Of a stretch of DNA of 54,960 nt, positions 8,755-17,229 are shown piece by piece. The position numbers were made by a program, and so were the translations under genes. The notes below the pieces were generated by a model. It was not told where the DNA came from and ran no database searches. It saw only the letters and a list, made by a program, of their open reading frames with translations. Source of the DNA: Eubacteriales bacterium (GTDB lineage: Bacteria > Bacillota > Clostridia > Lachnospirales > Lachnospiraceae); contig JAUNNI010000012.1 in assembly GCA_030531555.1 (NCBI GenBank), positions 1 to 54,960 of the forward strand, in the 5' to 3' direction. Within the stretch, counting starts at the first letter, position 1. The number at the start of each line of letters is the position of its first letter.

Positions 8755-9327
8755 TTATTTCTCGCCTCTTCCAAGAGCGAAAGCTTTCATGTTTAATTCC
8801 TGGAATTTTGCTGGAATACAATCTTTGATTGCCTGAATCCATTTTTCTTCTGGGATATCAAAGTATTTGGATAAGCGTCCCATAAGAACGATATTAACTG
8901 CTTTGGAGGAACCAGCTTCATTTGCTAATGTTACACAATCCATTGCATCTACATTAAGACCAAGGGCTTCCATTTTCTCTACGAGATTTTCTGGATATTC
9001 CGCTGCACCGATGATTACTGGCATAGGATCAATTTCCTGTGTATTTACTACGATACGGCCTTCTGGTTTTAAGTATTCTACGTAACGGGCTGCTTCTAAT
9101 TTTTCGAAGGAAACGATGACATCTGCTTCCCCTTTATCAATGATTGGAGAATAAACTTTTTCACCAAAACGTACATAAGTTACAACACTACCACCACGCT
9201 GGCTCATACCATGTACTTCGGATACTTTTACATCATAACCTTCCTGTAATAATAAATGTCCTAATAATTTGCTGGCAAGAAGGGATCCCTGTCCACCAAC
9301 ACCAACAATCATAATATTTTTTGTCAT
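8755..9327 (-). CDS. iorB: Indolepyruvate:ferredoxin oxidoreductase, beta subunit
   Basis: This 190-residue protein is the gamma-type domain of 2-oxoacid:ferredoxin oxidoreductases. It starts with the glycine-rich VGVGGQGSLLASKLLG and has the EVHGMSQRGGSVVTYVRFG segment typical of IorB. With IorA it oxidatively decarboxylates aryl pyruvates (indolepyruvate, phenylpyruvate, hydroxyphenylpyruvate) to aryl-acetyl-CoA and reduces ferredoxin in the cytoplasm. It starts 12 bp after the iorA stop behind an AGGAGG site, so the two are cotranscribed. Length is normal for the family. Confidence 0.93.
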   Translation of the reverse strand: MTKNIMIVGVGGQGSLLASKLLGHLLLQEGYDVKVSEVHGMSQRGGSVVTYVRFGEKVYSPIIDKGEADVIVSFEKLEAARYVEYLKPEGRIVVNTQEIDPMPVIIGAAEYPENLVEKMEALGLNVDAMDCVTLANEAGSSKAVNIVLMGRLSKYFDIPEEKWIQAIKDCIPAKFQELNMKAFALGRGEK

Positions 9328-9339
9328 TTTGGCTACCTC

Positions 9340-11067
9340 CTATGCCTGTAATGCATCAAATTTGCACATCTGCTGACAGACGCCACAACCTACGCAAAGT
9401 GTGTTATCGATGACTGCTTTTTTGTTTTTCACGCTGATTGCAGGACAACCAATACGCATACAAGATTTACATCCGATACATTTGTCTTCTTCAACATGGA
9501 TTGGTCCATTATGTTTTACGTATTTAAGAAGAGCACATGGACGACGGCTGATGATAACAGATGGTTCATCCGCTGCTAATTCTTCTTTTACAACGCGGTC
9601 ACATTCTGCAAGGTTATATGGATCTACGATTGCAACACGATTGAAGCCCATAGCACGGCAAAGTGCTTCTAAGTCAATCTTACCAGCTGGGTCGCCTTTG
9701 ATATTGTAACCTGTTGTAGGGTTCTGCTGATGACCTGTCATACCTGTGATGGAGTTATCTACGATGATGATTGTGGAATTACTCTGGTTGTAAGCAACGT
9801 TTGCAAGACCTGTCATACCGGAATGCATGAATGTGGAATCACCAATTACGGAAACTACTTTGTAATCATTTTCATCACCGAGTGCTTTATTAAATCCGTG
9901 TGTAGCACCAATGGAAGCGCCCATACATAATGTCATTTCAATGGCATTTAATGGAGCTACAGCTCCTAATGTATAACATCCGATATCGCCAAGAACTGTA
10001 CATTTGTTTTTGGATAAAGTATAGAATAATCCACGGTGAGGACAGCCTGCACACATTACAGGAGGTCTCATAGGCATGGTTTCATCTAACTTCTTGTATT
10101 CTGGTGTTTTTACACCGAGTTTTTCAGCGATAAGATTCTGGGAGAATTCTCCGAGAATAGGAAGAAGTTCTTTACCAACTACATCGATTCCAAGCTGTTT
10201 GCAGTGATTTTCGATGATTGGATCTAACTCTTCAATTACATATACTTTTTCAACTTTTGCTGCGAAATCTTTGATCAGATCTACTGGAAGTGGATTTGTC
10301 ATACCAATCTTTAAGATGGATGCATTATCGCCAAATACTTCTTTTGCATACTGATAAGATGTGGAATGAGTGATGATACCAATCTTTGTATCGCCCATTT
10401 CTACACGGTTGAATACGCAGTCATTGGCATATTCTGCTAATTTCTTTGTACGTTCTTCTACAATTGGGTGACGACGAATCGCGTTACCAGGCATCATAAC
10501 GTATTTTGCAATATTCTTCTCGTATGGAATGGTTTCTGGAACAACACGTTCGGATGTTTCAACAACACTCTGAGAATGTGCAACACGTGTACACATTTTC
10601 ATGATAACTGGAGTATCGAATTCTTCGGATAATTCGAATGCTTTTTTCGCAAATTCCAATGCTTCTGCGGAGTCAGATGGCTCTAACATAGGAACTTTTG
10701 CAGCGATGGCATGATGGCGGGAATCCTGTTCATTCTGAGAAGAATGCATTCCTGCATCATCTGCTACACAGATTACAAGGCCGCCGTTTACACCTGTGTA
10801 AGCTGCTGTGTATAATGGGTCAGCTGCTACATTGAGACCTACATGTTTCATACCACAGAAACTTCTTTTTCCTGCTAAGGATGCACCAAAAGCAACTTCC
10901 ATGGCTACTTTTTCATTAGGTGCCCATTCACAATAAATCTCATCATATTTTGCTGCTTCTTCTGTAACTTCTGTACTAGGAGTACCAGGGTAGCTAGATA
11001 CGACACTACATCCAGCTTCATATAAACCCCTTGCAAATGCTTTGTTACCTAACATTAACTGTTTCAT
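9340..11067 (-). CDS. iorA: Indolepyruvate:ferredoxin oxidoreductase, alpha subunit
   Basis: This 575-residue thiamine diphosphate enzyme subunit has the IorA domain order. A pyrimidine-binding domain comes first (LYEAGCSVVSSYPGTPSTEV near the start). The TPP-binding half follows, with CAGCPHRGLFYTL near 340, GDSTFMHSG near 410 and VDNSITGMTGHQQNP. The C-terminus carries two 4Fe-4S ferredoxin motifs (CIGCKSCMRIGCP near 530 and CVGCGVCQQMCK near 560). It oxidises aromatic 2-oxo acids made by transamination of Trp, Tyr or Phe. It is upstream of iorB in an operon. The TrpR-like gene yerC lies immediately upstream on the same strand. Confidence 0.95.
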   Translation of the reverse strand: MKQLMLGNKAFARGLYEAGCSVVSSYPGTPSTEVTEEAAKYDEIYCEWAPNEKVAMEVAFGASLAGKRSFCGMKHVGLNVAADPLYTAAYTGVNGGLVICVADDAGMHSSQNEQDSRHHAIAAKVPMLEPSDSAEALEFAKKAFELSEEFDTPVIMKMCTRVAHSQSVVETSERVVPETIPYEKNIAKYVMMPGNAIRRHPIVEERTKKLAEYANDCVFNRVEMGDTKIGIITHSTSYQYAKEVFGDNASILKIGMTNPLPVDLIKDFAAKVEKVYVIEELDPIIENHCKQLGIDVVGKELLPILGEFSQNLIAEKLGVKTPEYKKLDETMPMRPPVMCAGCPHRGLFYTLSKNKCTVLGDIGCYTLGAVAPLNAIEMTLCMGASIGATHGFNKALGDENDYKVVSVIGDSTFMHSGMTGLANVAYNQSNSTIIIVDNSITGMTGHQQNPTTGYNIKGDPAGKIDLEALCRAMGFNRVAIVDPYNLAECDRVVKEELAADEPSVIISRRPCALLKYVKHNGPIHVEEDKCIGCKSCMRIGCPAISVKNKKAVIDNTLCVGCGVCQQMCKFDALQA

Positions 11068-11102
11068 GTTAATATCCCTTTCTGTTTTTCTATCATTGAT
11101 AG

Positions 11103-11141
11103 TTTATAAAACTCTTCATAAGATTCATTCAATAATCTTAT
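11103..11141 (-). promoter_or_regulatory. Candidate iorAB promoter with overlapping inverted repeat
   Basis: On the minus strand TTGAAT (11127-11132) precedes TTATAA/TATAAA (11103-11109) by 17-18 bp. The -35 box sits in the spacer of an 8-bp inverted repeat, ATAAGATT (11118-11125) and AATCTTAT (11134-11141), which would suit an operator. Both are weak enough to need testing. Confidence 0.4.
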
Positions 11142-11155
11142 GGTATTATCTAATA

Positions 11156-11464
11156 TTATTCGGAAATTTCCTCTTCCTTCTCATCCATGCGATCAAGAAT
11201 CTTGCCAAGGCATCCGGTACCGTAATTCAGCATACGATTCACACGACTGATTGTTGCGGAGCTGGCATTGGTTTTCTCCATAATTTCCGTGTAAACTTTA
11301 TCCTTTTTTAACATGGAAGCGACTTCAAATCGTTGTTCCATGGATCGTAATTCCGTCATTGCGCAAACATCTTCAAAAAAATCACAACATTCTTCCAATG
11401 TTTCTAACTCGAGAATCGCTTTATACATGTCCAAACGACGTTCTTTCACATTCTTTCTTGGCAT
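11156..11464 (-). CDS. yerC: TrpR-family DNA-binding protein, YerC/YecD type
   Basis: This 102-residue protein belongs to the small helix-turn-helix family related to the tryptophan repressor TrpR. The family core is visible in the middle: ELRSMEQRFEVASMLKKDK, then the recognition helix region TNASSATISRVNRML. Length is typical of YerC. The function of YerC is poorly defined; TrpR itself binds DNA with tryptophan as co-repressor. It is transcribed toward iorA, 88 bp away, so control of the aromatic keto acid genes is a reasonable but unproven idea. Its own promoter is visible upstream. Confidence 0.9.
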   Translation of the reverse strand: MPRKNVKERRLDMYKAILELETLEECCDFFEDVCAMTELRSMEQRFEVASMLKKDKVYTEIMEKTNASSATISRVNRMLNYGTGCLGKILDRMDEKEEEISE

Positions 11465-11496
11465 TTATACACCGTCCTTTACACAATATGAGATTA

Positions 11497-11525
11497 TTTT
11501 AACATTTATTCTAAAAATAGTAAAC
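11497..11525 (-). promoter_or_regulatory. Promoter of yerC
   Basis: On the minus strand TTTACT (11520-11525), 17 bp, TAAAAT (11497-11502), about 33 bp upstream of the yerC ATG. Confidence 0.5.
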
Positions 11526-11600
11526 CAATTCTTTTAACAGATTAAAGTGTTATGGAGTAAAGTGTAAATTTTTTTAAATATTTTTGCTTTTTTCTTATGC

Positions 11601-11629
11601 TTGCAGTGTATTCTCATATCGTTTATAGT
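11601..11629 (+). promoter_or_regulatory. Promoter of the PAP2 gene
   Basis: TTGCAG (11601-11606), 17 bp, TATAGT (11624-11629), about 30 bp upstream of the ATG at 11660. Confidence 0.55.
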
Positions 11630-11659
11630 AGTCTTATCTGACAGAAAGGATTCGTAATT

Positions 11660-12154
11660 ATGAATGAACAGCGCTATGCGATGCTTAGCAGACCCTTTCG
11701 CAAGCATCCTACCTTATTCAGGATTTTATTATTATTGAATAAATTATGCACCTTGGCAGGATATATCTCCTATCCTCTTCTCATTGTAATCCTTTTATAT
11801 AGAGGAGATCATAGAGGGATTCCATATGTCCTGATTCCGGGTATCTCCTTTGTACTTCTATCCTTATTCCGAGATCGGGTAAATAAACCAAGACCTTACG
11901 AAATTCTTGCTATTAATCCACTGATTAAAAAGGATACCTTGGGGCATTCTTTCCCAAGCAGGCACACTTTCTCCATCTTTCTTATCGCAACCTGCTGGCT
12001 TGGCATCTGTCCATATGTAGGCTTCGTCCTATTGGTAATTGCCTTTTTACTTGCCTGCATCCGGGTGATTGGTGGGGTTCACTTTCCAATGGATGTCTTC
12101 TGCGGTGCGGTGATTGGTTTCGTCTGTGGTATTCTTCCATGGATAATTTCATAG
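11660..12154 (+). CDS. PAP2-family membrane phosphatase
   Basis: This 164-residue membrane protein carries the three acid-phosphatase signature regions of the PAP2 superfamily: RDRVNKPRP, PSRHTFS (SRH core) and RVIGGVHFPMDV with the catalytic histidine. Hydrophobic helices surround these motifs (near residues 28-48, 58-70, 105-130 and 143-160). Such proteins dephosphorylate lipid phosphates such as undecaprenyl diphosphate or phosphatidylglycerol phosphate at the outer face of the membrane. The exact substrate is not readable. It stands alone, divergent from yerC and followed by a perfect terminator hairpin. Confidence 0.88.
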   Translation: MNEQRYAMLSRPFRKHPTLFRILLLLNKLCTLAGYISYPLLIVILLYRGDHRGIPYVLIPGISFVLLSLFRDRVNKPRPYEILAINPLIKKDTLGHSFPSRHTFSIFLIATCWLGICPYVGFVLLVIAFLLACIRVIGGVHFPMDVFCGAVIGFVCGILPWIIS

Positions 12155-12187
12155 ATATAACTTAGGTTAGCTGGGAATGATACTAAA

Positions 12188-12231
12188 AAAGGGGTAAAGG
12201 ATCTTTGCAACGAAAAATCCTTTACCCCTTT
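12188..12231 (+). terminator. Intrinsic terminator of the PAP2 gene
   Basis: AAAGGGGTAAAGGAT (12188-12202) and ATCCTTTACCCCTTT (12217-12231) form a perfect 15-bp stem with a 14-nt loop. Confidence 0.85.
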
Positions 12232-12248
12232 CAGTCAGTTTTCATCAA

Positions 12249-12284
12249 TTTTCAGGGACATACGAAAGCCGCTTTATTGTGACA
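12249..12284. repeat. Dispersed repeat, copy B (36 bp)
   Basis: It matches 11-46 at 34 of 36 positions in the same orientation. It lies between the PAP2 terminator and the end of a decayed surface-protein gene. The two copies flank the 12.2-kb catabolic block as direct repeats. Confidence 0.75.
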
Positions 12285-12330
12285 GCTCCTTCATTCACTC
12301 CCTGCCACCGTTATCATTGGTGTCGAATCA

Positions 12331-13205
12331 TTAATGTTTCTTCTTCTTTCCAAGATAGGTATTACACTCATCACAGTACTTGTTACCATCTTCGTCAACA
12401 TGCCCTTTTGCAGGGATTTTTTTCTGTTTCACTAAGACTTTGCCACATCTTCCGCAGTGACTTCCCTCTGTCAAGCCTTTTTTGGTGCATCTTGGAGCTT
12501 TTGCTTCATCAATGATACTCTCATGTCCTAAGGCTGGAATCACTGGATTATGGTCTATACACTCAGTCTCAGCTGTTTCATCGGCAAACCACATTCCACA
12601 TTCCGTACATTCGTAATATTCTTTTCTTCCATCTTCCGTACAGGTTGGAGCCTTTTCTTCCACCTTTGTCAGTTCATCTTTATGGATATGGTTACAGCTC
12701 GTATAAGTCTGATTTCCTACGGAAACAGAAGGTAAGAAATCAACGGCAGTTAACATTTTCTGTGCACCGTTATAAAGAGAAATAAAAGTGTTCCATTCCG
12801 ATGATTCCGAATCATAGTAATGCGATTTACCATCGCTATTCAAAGCGAATTTTGCCATTTGATTCTCGGCATTTTTTACTGCATCACGGAACTTTTCATT
12901 AATATTAATATGGTGTGAAGCAACCCTGGCATCATTCTGATCAAAATCTGCAGATTTCTCTTCTATTTCCGCGTGACGCCTAGGACCGCTTCGTGGTTCA
13001 GGAAATAGGTTTACCAGTTCTAAAATACATTCGTATCATCCCAATAAAGAATATTCCGGAGAAACTCCACCAGTCACCTGTGTAGAGATACAATTTCCAG
13101 AAAATTTCTTTGAATCTCTGGCATTCAAAGTACCGGCATTACTTAAAGTTACAGAACCGCCGTCTCTCTTATAGCAGCCATCTAACATCTGTACTCGATA
13201 AGAGA
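12331..13205 (-). pseudogene. Decayed cell-surface protein gene with CxxC repeat tail
   Basis: One minus-strand reading frame runs through this region but is broken by a single TGA at 13036-13038. The stretch after it (beginning YECILELVNLFPEP) stays open to the stop at 12331. The upstream part begins inside or just after the ispH-rpsA terminator and has no ribosome binding site or promoter. The C-terminal ~110 residues hold repeats with paired cysteines (CTEDGRKEYYECTECG, CTKKGLTEGSHCGRCG, YCDECNTYLG) separated by IPALGHE/IPAKGH linkers. These are familiar from large secreted proteins of gut Firmicutes. An intact open frame of 175 codons starts at 12858 but lacks a clear Shine-Dalgarno site. 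I read the whole as the 3' remnant of a larger surface gene. Confidence 0.65.
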
Positions 13206-13210
13206 GGAGA

Positions 13211-13253
13211 AAGAAAAAAGAGCTATAAAAATGAATCATTTTCATAGCTCTTT
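13211..13253 (-). terminator. Terminator of ispH-rpsA
   Basis: AAAGAGCTAT (13217-13226) pairs with ATAGCTCTTT (13244-13253). A T-rich run follows on the minus strand (13211-13217). Confidence 0.8.
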
Positions 13254-13287
13254 GTATTATTCATTATTTCACATCAAATTCTGGAAA

Positions 13288-15183
13288 TTAGTCTTCCTGT
13301 GGAGCTGCATCTAAAGCTTTAACGGAAAGGCTGATCTTACGATCTTCTTTCTTGAAGTCAACAACTTTAGCTGTGATTTCCTGACCAACTTTTAATACGT
13401 CAGCTGGTTTTTCAATGTGTTCTTTAGCGATCTGAGAAACATGAAGTAATGCGTCAACGCCTGGTTCTAACTCAACGAAAGCACCAAAGTCTGTCATACG
13501 AGCAACTTTACCTTCAACAACGTTGCCTACTGCATATTTTTCTTCAGCGTTTAACCATGGATTGGATTCTGGGAATTTTAAAGATAATGCAATCTTTTCG
13601 CCCTGGATATCTTTGATTAAAACGTTCATTGTTTCGCCAACTGTGAAAACTTTCTTAGGATTTTCAACACGTCCCCAGCTCATTTCGGAGATGTGAAGAA
13701 GACCATCTGCACCACCAAGATCGATGAATGCACCGAAATCTGTTACGTTCTTTACAGTACCTTCTACTGTCATGCCAGCTTCGATTTTTGCGAATAAAGC
13801 TTCCTGTTTTGCTTTCTTATCAGCGATTAATAACTGTTTACGATCACCAATGATTCTTCTCTTACGAGGGTTGAATTCTGTGATAACGAATTCGATTTCC
13901 TGGCCATCGTATTTCTTTAAGTTCTTTTCATATGTATCAGATACAAGGCTTGCAGGGATGAATACTCTTGTTTCTTCAACAACAACGCTTAAACCACCGT
14001 CTAATACTTTAGCTACTGTAGCTGTTAAAACTTCTTTATTGTTGAATGCTTCTTCTAATCTCTTGTTGCCTTTTTCTGCTTTAAGTCTCTTATATGTTAA
14101 GAGTACCTGTCCTTCTCCATCGTTAACTTTCAGAACTTTTGCTTCCATTTCGTCACCAACATTAGCAACTGTTGTAAGGTCAAGATTCTGATCGTTGGAA
14201 TACTCCTGTCTGGAGATGATACCATCTGCTTTATATCCAATATTAAGGATGATTTCATCCTCTTTTACGTCGATAATAGTACCTGTAACAACCTCTCCAT
14301 TTCTGATTGTCTTAAAACTTTCTTCCAGCATCTGGTCAAAACTCATTTCTGCCATGCTTTCATGAACCTCCTTGATTATATTGTTTGGGGTTGAAGCCCC
14401 TGCAGTAATACCGACTTTTCGGGTATTACGAAAATTCTCCATATTCAAATCATGAACTGTTTGTATATAAAAAGTATTACTACATTCTTTTTTACTTATC
14501 TCAAAAAGTTTTTGAGTATTCGAACTGTGTTTGCCACCTATGACAATCATGGCGTCCGATTCCTGTGCAAGGGTTCTCGCCTCTGTTTGTCTCTCCTCCG
14601 TGGCATTACAAATCGTGTTAAAAACATTTATATCATAACCCTTTTTGGAGATAATTTCAACTAAATAATGGAATTTATTGTAATTAAATGTGGTTTGGGA
14701 AACGATAGAAACCGCTGTCCCCTCCGCTAAATTCATAAATTCCGCCTGTTCCCGATTCTCCACGACAATCGGTGGTGTATTACACCATCCCATAATCCCT
14801 TCTACTTCAGGATGATGGTTATTGCCTATAATAACAACTACTCTGCCTTCCTTACTTTCCTTGTCCACAATCTTGTGAATCTTACGGACAAAAGGACAGG
14901 TTGCATCTACCAAACCGAGACCTGCTTGTTCTATCTCCTGATATATCTTCCTTGGAACGCCATGGGATCGGATAATGATGGTTCCCTTCTCAAGCTTAGA
15001 AAACTCGGAAGAATCATCGATTACATGAACACCTTGTCTTTCCAAATCAGCAACGACTTCTTCATTGTGAATGATAGGGCCATATGTATAAACATCCTTG
15101 TGAACCGCTTCTTCATAGACGCGTTCCACCGCTCTTCGAACCCCAAAACAAAAGCCAGCAGACTTTGCTATATTAATTTCCAT
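13288..15183 (-). CDS. ispH-rpsA: IspH (LytB) fused to ribosomal protein S1
   Basis: This 631-residue fusion has two parts. Residues 1 to about 283 are 4-hydroxy-3-methylbut-2-enyl diphosphate reductase, the last step of the MEP isoprenoid pathway. Its three 4Fe-4S cysteines are in GFCFGVRR (Cys12), DATCPF (~96) and NTICNATEERQ (~193). The rest holds four S1 RNA-binding domains (about 300-370, 385-450, 470-540 and 555-625), seen in GEVVTGTIIDVKEDEIILNI, EVLTATVAKVLDGG, GTVKNVTDFGAFIDLGGADG and GKVARMTDFGAFVELEPGVD. There is no stop or frameshift between the parts. Such fusions are known in Clostridia. cmk lies 21 bp upstream, the same partner rpsA has in many bacteria. The fused protein may act in isoprenoid synthesis and translation at once. 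Confidence 0.95.
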   Translation of the reverse strand: MEINIAKSAGFCFGVRRAVERVYEEAVHKDVYTYGPIIHNEEVVADLERQGVHVIDDSSEFSKLEKGTIIIRSHGVPRKIYQEIEQAGLGLVDATCPFVRKIHKIVDKESKEGRVVVIIGNNHHPEVEGIMGWCNTPPIVVENREQAEFMNLAEGTAVSIVSQTTFNYNKFHYLVEIISKKGYDINVFNTICNATEERQTEARTLAQESDAMIVIGGKHSSNTQKLFEISKKECSNTFYIQTVHDLNMENFRNTRKVGITAGASTPNNIIKEVHESMAEMSFDQMLEESFKTIRNGEVVTGTIIDVKEDEIILNIGYKADGIISRQEYSNDQNLDLTTVANVGDEMEAKVLKVNDGEGQVLLTYKRLKAEKGNKRLEEAFNNKEVLTATVAKVLDGGLSVVVEETRVFIPASLVSDTYEKNLKKYDGQEIEFVITEFNPRKRRIIGDRKQLLIADKKAKQEALFAKIEAGMTVEGTVKNVTDFGAFIDLGGADGLLHISEMSWGRVENPKKVFTVGETMNVLIKDIQGEKIALSLKFPESNPWLNAEEKYAVGNVVEGKVARMTDFGAFVELEPGVDALLHVSQIAKEHIEKPADVLKVGQEITAKVVDFKKEDRKISLSVKALDAAPQED

Positions 15184-15204
15184 AAAAAATGTTACTCCGG
15201 CAAT

Positions 15205-15870
15205 TTATTTGATCTTATTGAATTCCGCTATTACTGCGGACACAACTTCCTCGATGGTCATATCGGAGGAGTCCACAAGCACTGCATCCTCTGCCTGGCG
15301 AAGTGGTGCAATCTCTCTCTCCATATCCTGCTTATCTCTTAAGATAATGTCCTGCTCAATCTGATTGAAATCACATTCCATTCCTTTTGCACATAATTCA
15401 TCAAATCGTCTCTTTGCACGAATTGCTGAAGATGCGGTAAGGTAAATCTTTAAAGAAGCGTTAGGAAGTACGTGGGTTCCAATATCCCTTCCATCCATAA
15501 GGATGTCTGTAGTAAGTGCCATGTTGCGCTGAAGATCAAGAAGCGCTGCACGGACTTCAGGAATCGCGGATGTCACGGAAGCCATCTTACCAACTTCCTC
15601 TTCGCGGATATATGGAGTTACATTTTCACCATTTAAAATCACCTGCTGTTTTCCTTCTTCATCATAAGCAAGAGATACTTTGATTTCTGGGCAAAGCGCT
15701 GCGATTGTTTCACGGTCTCTTCCATCCACACCTTTTCTTAAAAGATATAATGCGATGGCACGATACATCGCTCCGGTATCCACATACACAAAGCCAATCT
15801 GGCTTGCAATCTGTTTTGCAATTGTACTTTTTCCTGCACCTGCAGGTCCATCAATAGCAATACTGTACAT
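15205..15870 (-). CDS. cmk: Cytidylate kinase
   Basis: This 221-residue kinase phosphorylates CMP and dCMP with ATP. The P-loop AIDGPAGAGKSTIAKQIA is at the N-terminus. Other family segments are YVDTGAMYRAIALYLLRKG, GRDIGTHVLPNASLKIYLTA and the REIAPLRQAEDAVLVDSS region near the C-terminus. Length is normal. It starts behind TTAGGAGG and is cotranscribed with ispH-rpsA, the usual cmk-rpsA order. Confidence 0.95.
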   Translation of the reverse strand: MYSIAIDGPAGAGKSTIAKQIASQIGFVYVDTGAMYRAIALYLLRKGVDGRDRETIAALCPEIKVSLAYDEEGKQQVILNGENVTPYIREEEVGKMASVTSAIPEVRAALLDLQRNMALTTDILMDGRDIGTHVLPNASLKIYLTASSAIRAKRRFDELCAKGMECDFNQIEQDIILRDKQDMEREIAPLRQAEDAVLVDSSDMTIEEVVSAVIAEFNKIK

Positions 15871-15942
15871 TAACGCGTCCTCCTAAAAATAGGGATAATT
15901 TTACATTCCATTATAGCAACCTATAGGAACCTATTCTTATCC

Positions 15943-15971
15943 ATAATATCATACCTTGAAAGGAAAATCAA
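15943..15971 (-). promoter_or_regulatory. Promoter of the cmk-ispH-rpsA operon
   Basis: On the minus strand TTGATT (15966-15971), 17 bp, TATTAT (15943-15948). The leader is about 65 nt. No clear terminator separates it from the upstream flavoprotein gene, so some read-through is possible. Confidence 0.5.
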
Positions 15972-15990
15972 AGCATTTCTTTGTTTTTCT

Positions 15991-17229
15991 TTAAGAAAAA
16001 TACCCTGCGGTATATCCGGTGGACCAGGCAATCTGCAGGTTAAAGCCTCCCGTCACCCCATCCACATCAAGCATCTCCCCGGCAAAATAGACACCTGGAA
16101 CCTTTTTTGATTCCATGGTTTTTGGATCCACTTCCTTGGTATTGACACCGCCTCTTGTAACAATGGCTTCCTCAAAACCTCGAACCCCTTTTATATTCAT
16201 TGGGAGATTTTTCATAAACTCAATCATACGATGACGATCTTTTTTGGTGATGTCCCTAACCTTTGTATCCGGTTCCATAGATGCGATCGCAAGGAAAATA
16301 TTCACCATTTTCTTTGGCAACATGCTTTCCATAACATTGGAAATATTTTTATTACGGTATGTATCAAACTCTCTTAAGAATCGTTTTTCAAGCTGTTCTT
16401 CTGTCAGAGATGGTTTCAGATCAAGGAAGAGCTTCAGTTTTCCTTCCTGCAAGGACTTTTTATGTTTGCCAAGTCTGGTACTGGCCGTTAAAACAAGCGG
16501 ACCACTCACGCCAAAATGGGTAAATAAAAACTCGCCAAAACCTTCATAAACCATTTTTTTGCCATCTTTTACGCGAATTGATACATTTTTTAAAGTAAGG
16601 CCCATCAAATCTTTACACCATGGTTCTTTCATAACAAATGGTACAAGAGATGGTTCCACATCTTTAATGGAATGCCCTAACATTTTTGCCAGATTGTACC
16701 CTTCCCCATTGGATCCGGTAGAAGTGTAAGAATTGCCGCCACAGGCAAGAATCAGAGAATCTCCTTCGATCTTCTGTCCATTTTCTAAAACAACGGCTTC
16801 AAAACCTTTTTGCTCATCAAATAAAATTTTAGTTACATGGGCATTTAATCGAATATTTACTCCATTTTTTTCACATTCTTTTTTCAAAACACGAATCACA
16901 TCGGAAGAACGATCACTCTCCGGAAAGACTCTCTGACCACGTTCTACTTTAATTTTCAGCCCATGATCTGTCATGAAGTTCATCATGGCCTGATTGTTGA
17001 AACGTTCAAAAGAACTATACATAAATCGAGGATTGGTCACCACATTATCAAGGAACTCACCAGGCTCACAGGCACTTGTGATATTACATCGGCCTTTTCC
17101 GGTGATAAAAATCTTTTTTCCAAGCTTGTCGTTCTTTTCAAGAAGAACCACTTTTTTATTTTCTTTAGACGCAGAAATGGCAGCCATAAGACCGGCTGCC
17201 CCTCCACCAATTATAATCACTTTTCTCAA
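15991..17229 (-). CDS. YhiN/HI0933-family flavoprotein
   Basis: This 412-residue protein has an N-terminal Rossmann FAD motif (IIGGGAAGLMAAISASKENK). It also has the HI0933-type segments TGKGRCNITSACEPG and ACGGNSYTSTGSNGEGY, and the C-terminal FAD contact GVYFAGEMLDVDGVTGGFN. Members are annotated as NAD(P)/FAD-dependent oxidoreductases or aminoacetone oxidase-like, and the physiological substrate is unknown. Its start codon at 17229 directly follows the stop of the RpiR-type regulator gene, so the two are translationally coupled. It is cytoplasmic and full length. Confidence 0.9.
   Translation of the reverse strand: MRKVIIIGGGAAGLMAAISASKENKKVVLLEKNDKLGKKIFITGKGRCNITSACEPGEFLDNVVTNPRFMYSSFERFNNQAMMNFMTDHGLKIKVERGQRVFPESDRSSDVIRVLKKECEKNGVNIRLNAHVTKILFDEQKGFEAVVLENGQKIEGDSLILACGGNSYTSTGSNGEGYNLAKMLGHSIKDVEPSLVPFVMKEPWCKDLMGLTLKNVSIRVKDGKKMVYEGFGEFLFTHFGVSGPLVLTASTRLGKHKKSLQEGKLKLFLDLKPSLTEEQLEKRFLREFDTYRNKNISNVMESMLPKKMVNIFLAIASMEPDTKVRDITKKDRHRMIEFMKNLPMNIKGVRGFEEAIVTRGGVNTKEVDPKTMESKKVPGVYFAGEMLDVDGVTGGFNLQIAWSTGYTAGYFS

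Noticed and set aside
13036-13038. In-frame TGA read as selenocysteine
   Set aside because: No SECIS-like hairpin follows, the product is not a redox enzyme, and the gene lacks a proper start; decay is simpler.
14812-15342. Open frame of 176 codons on the plus strand
   Set aside because: Antisense to ispH-rpsA and cmk, both well supported.
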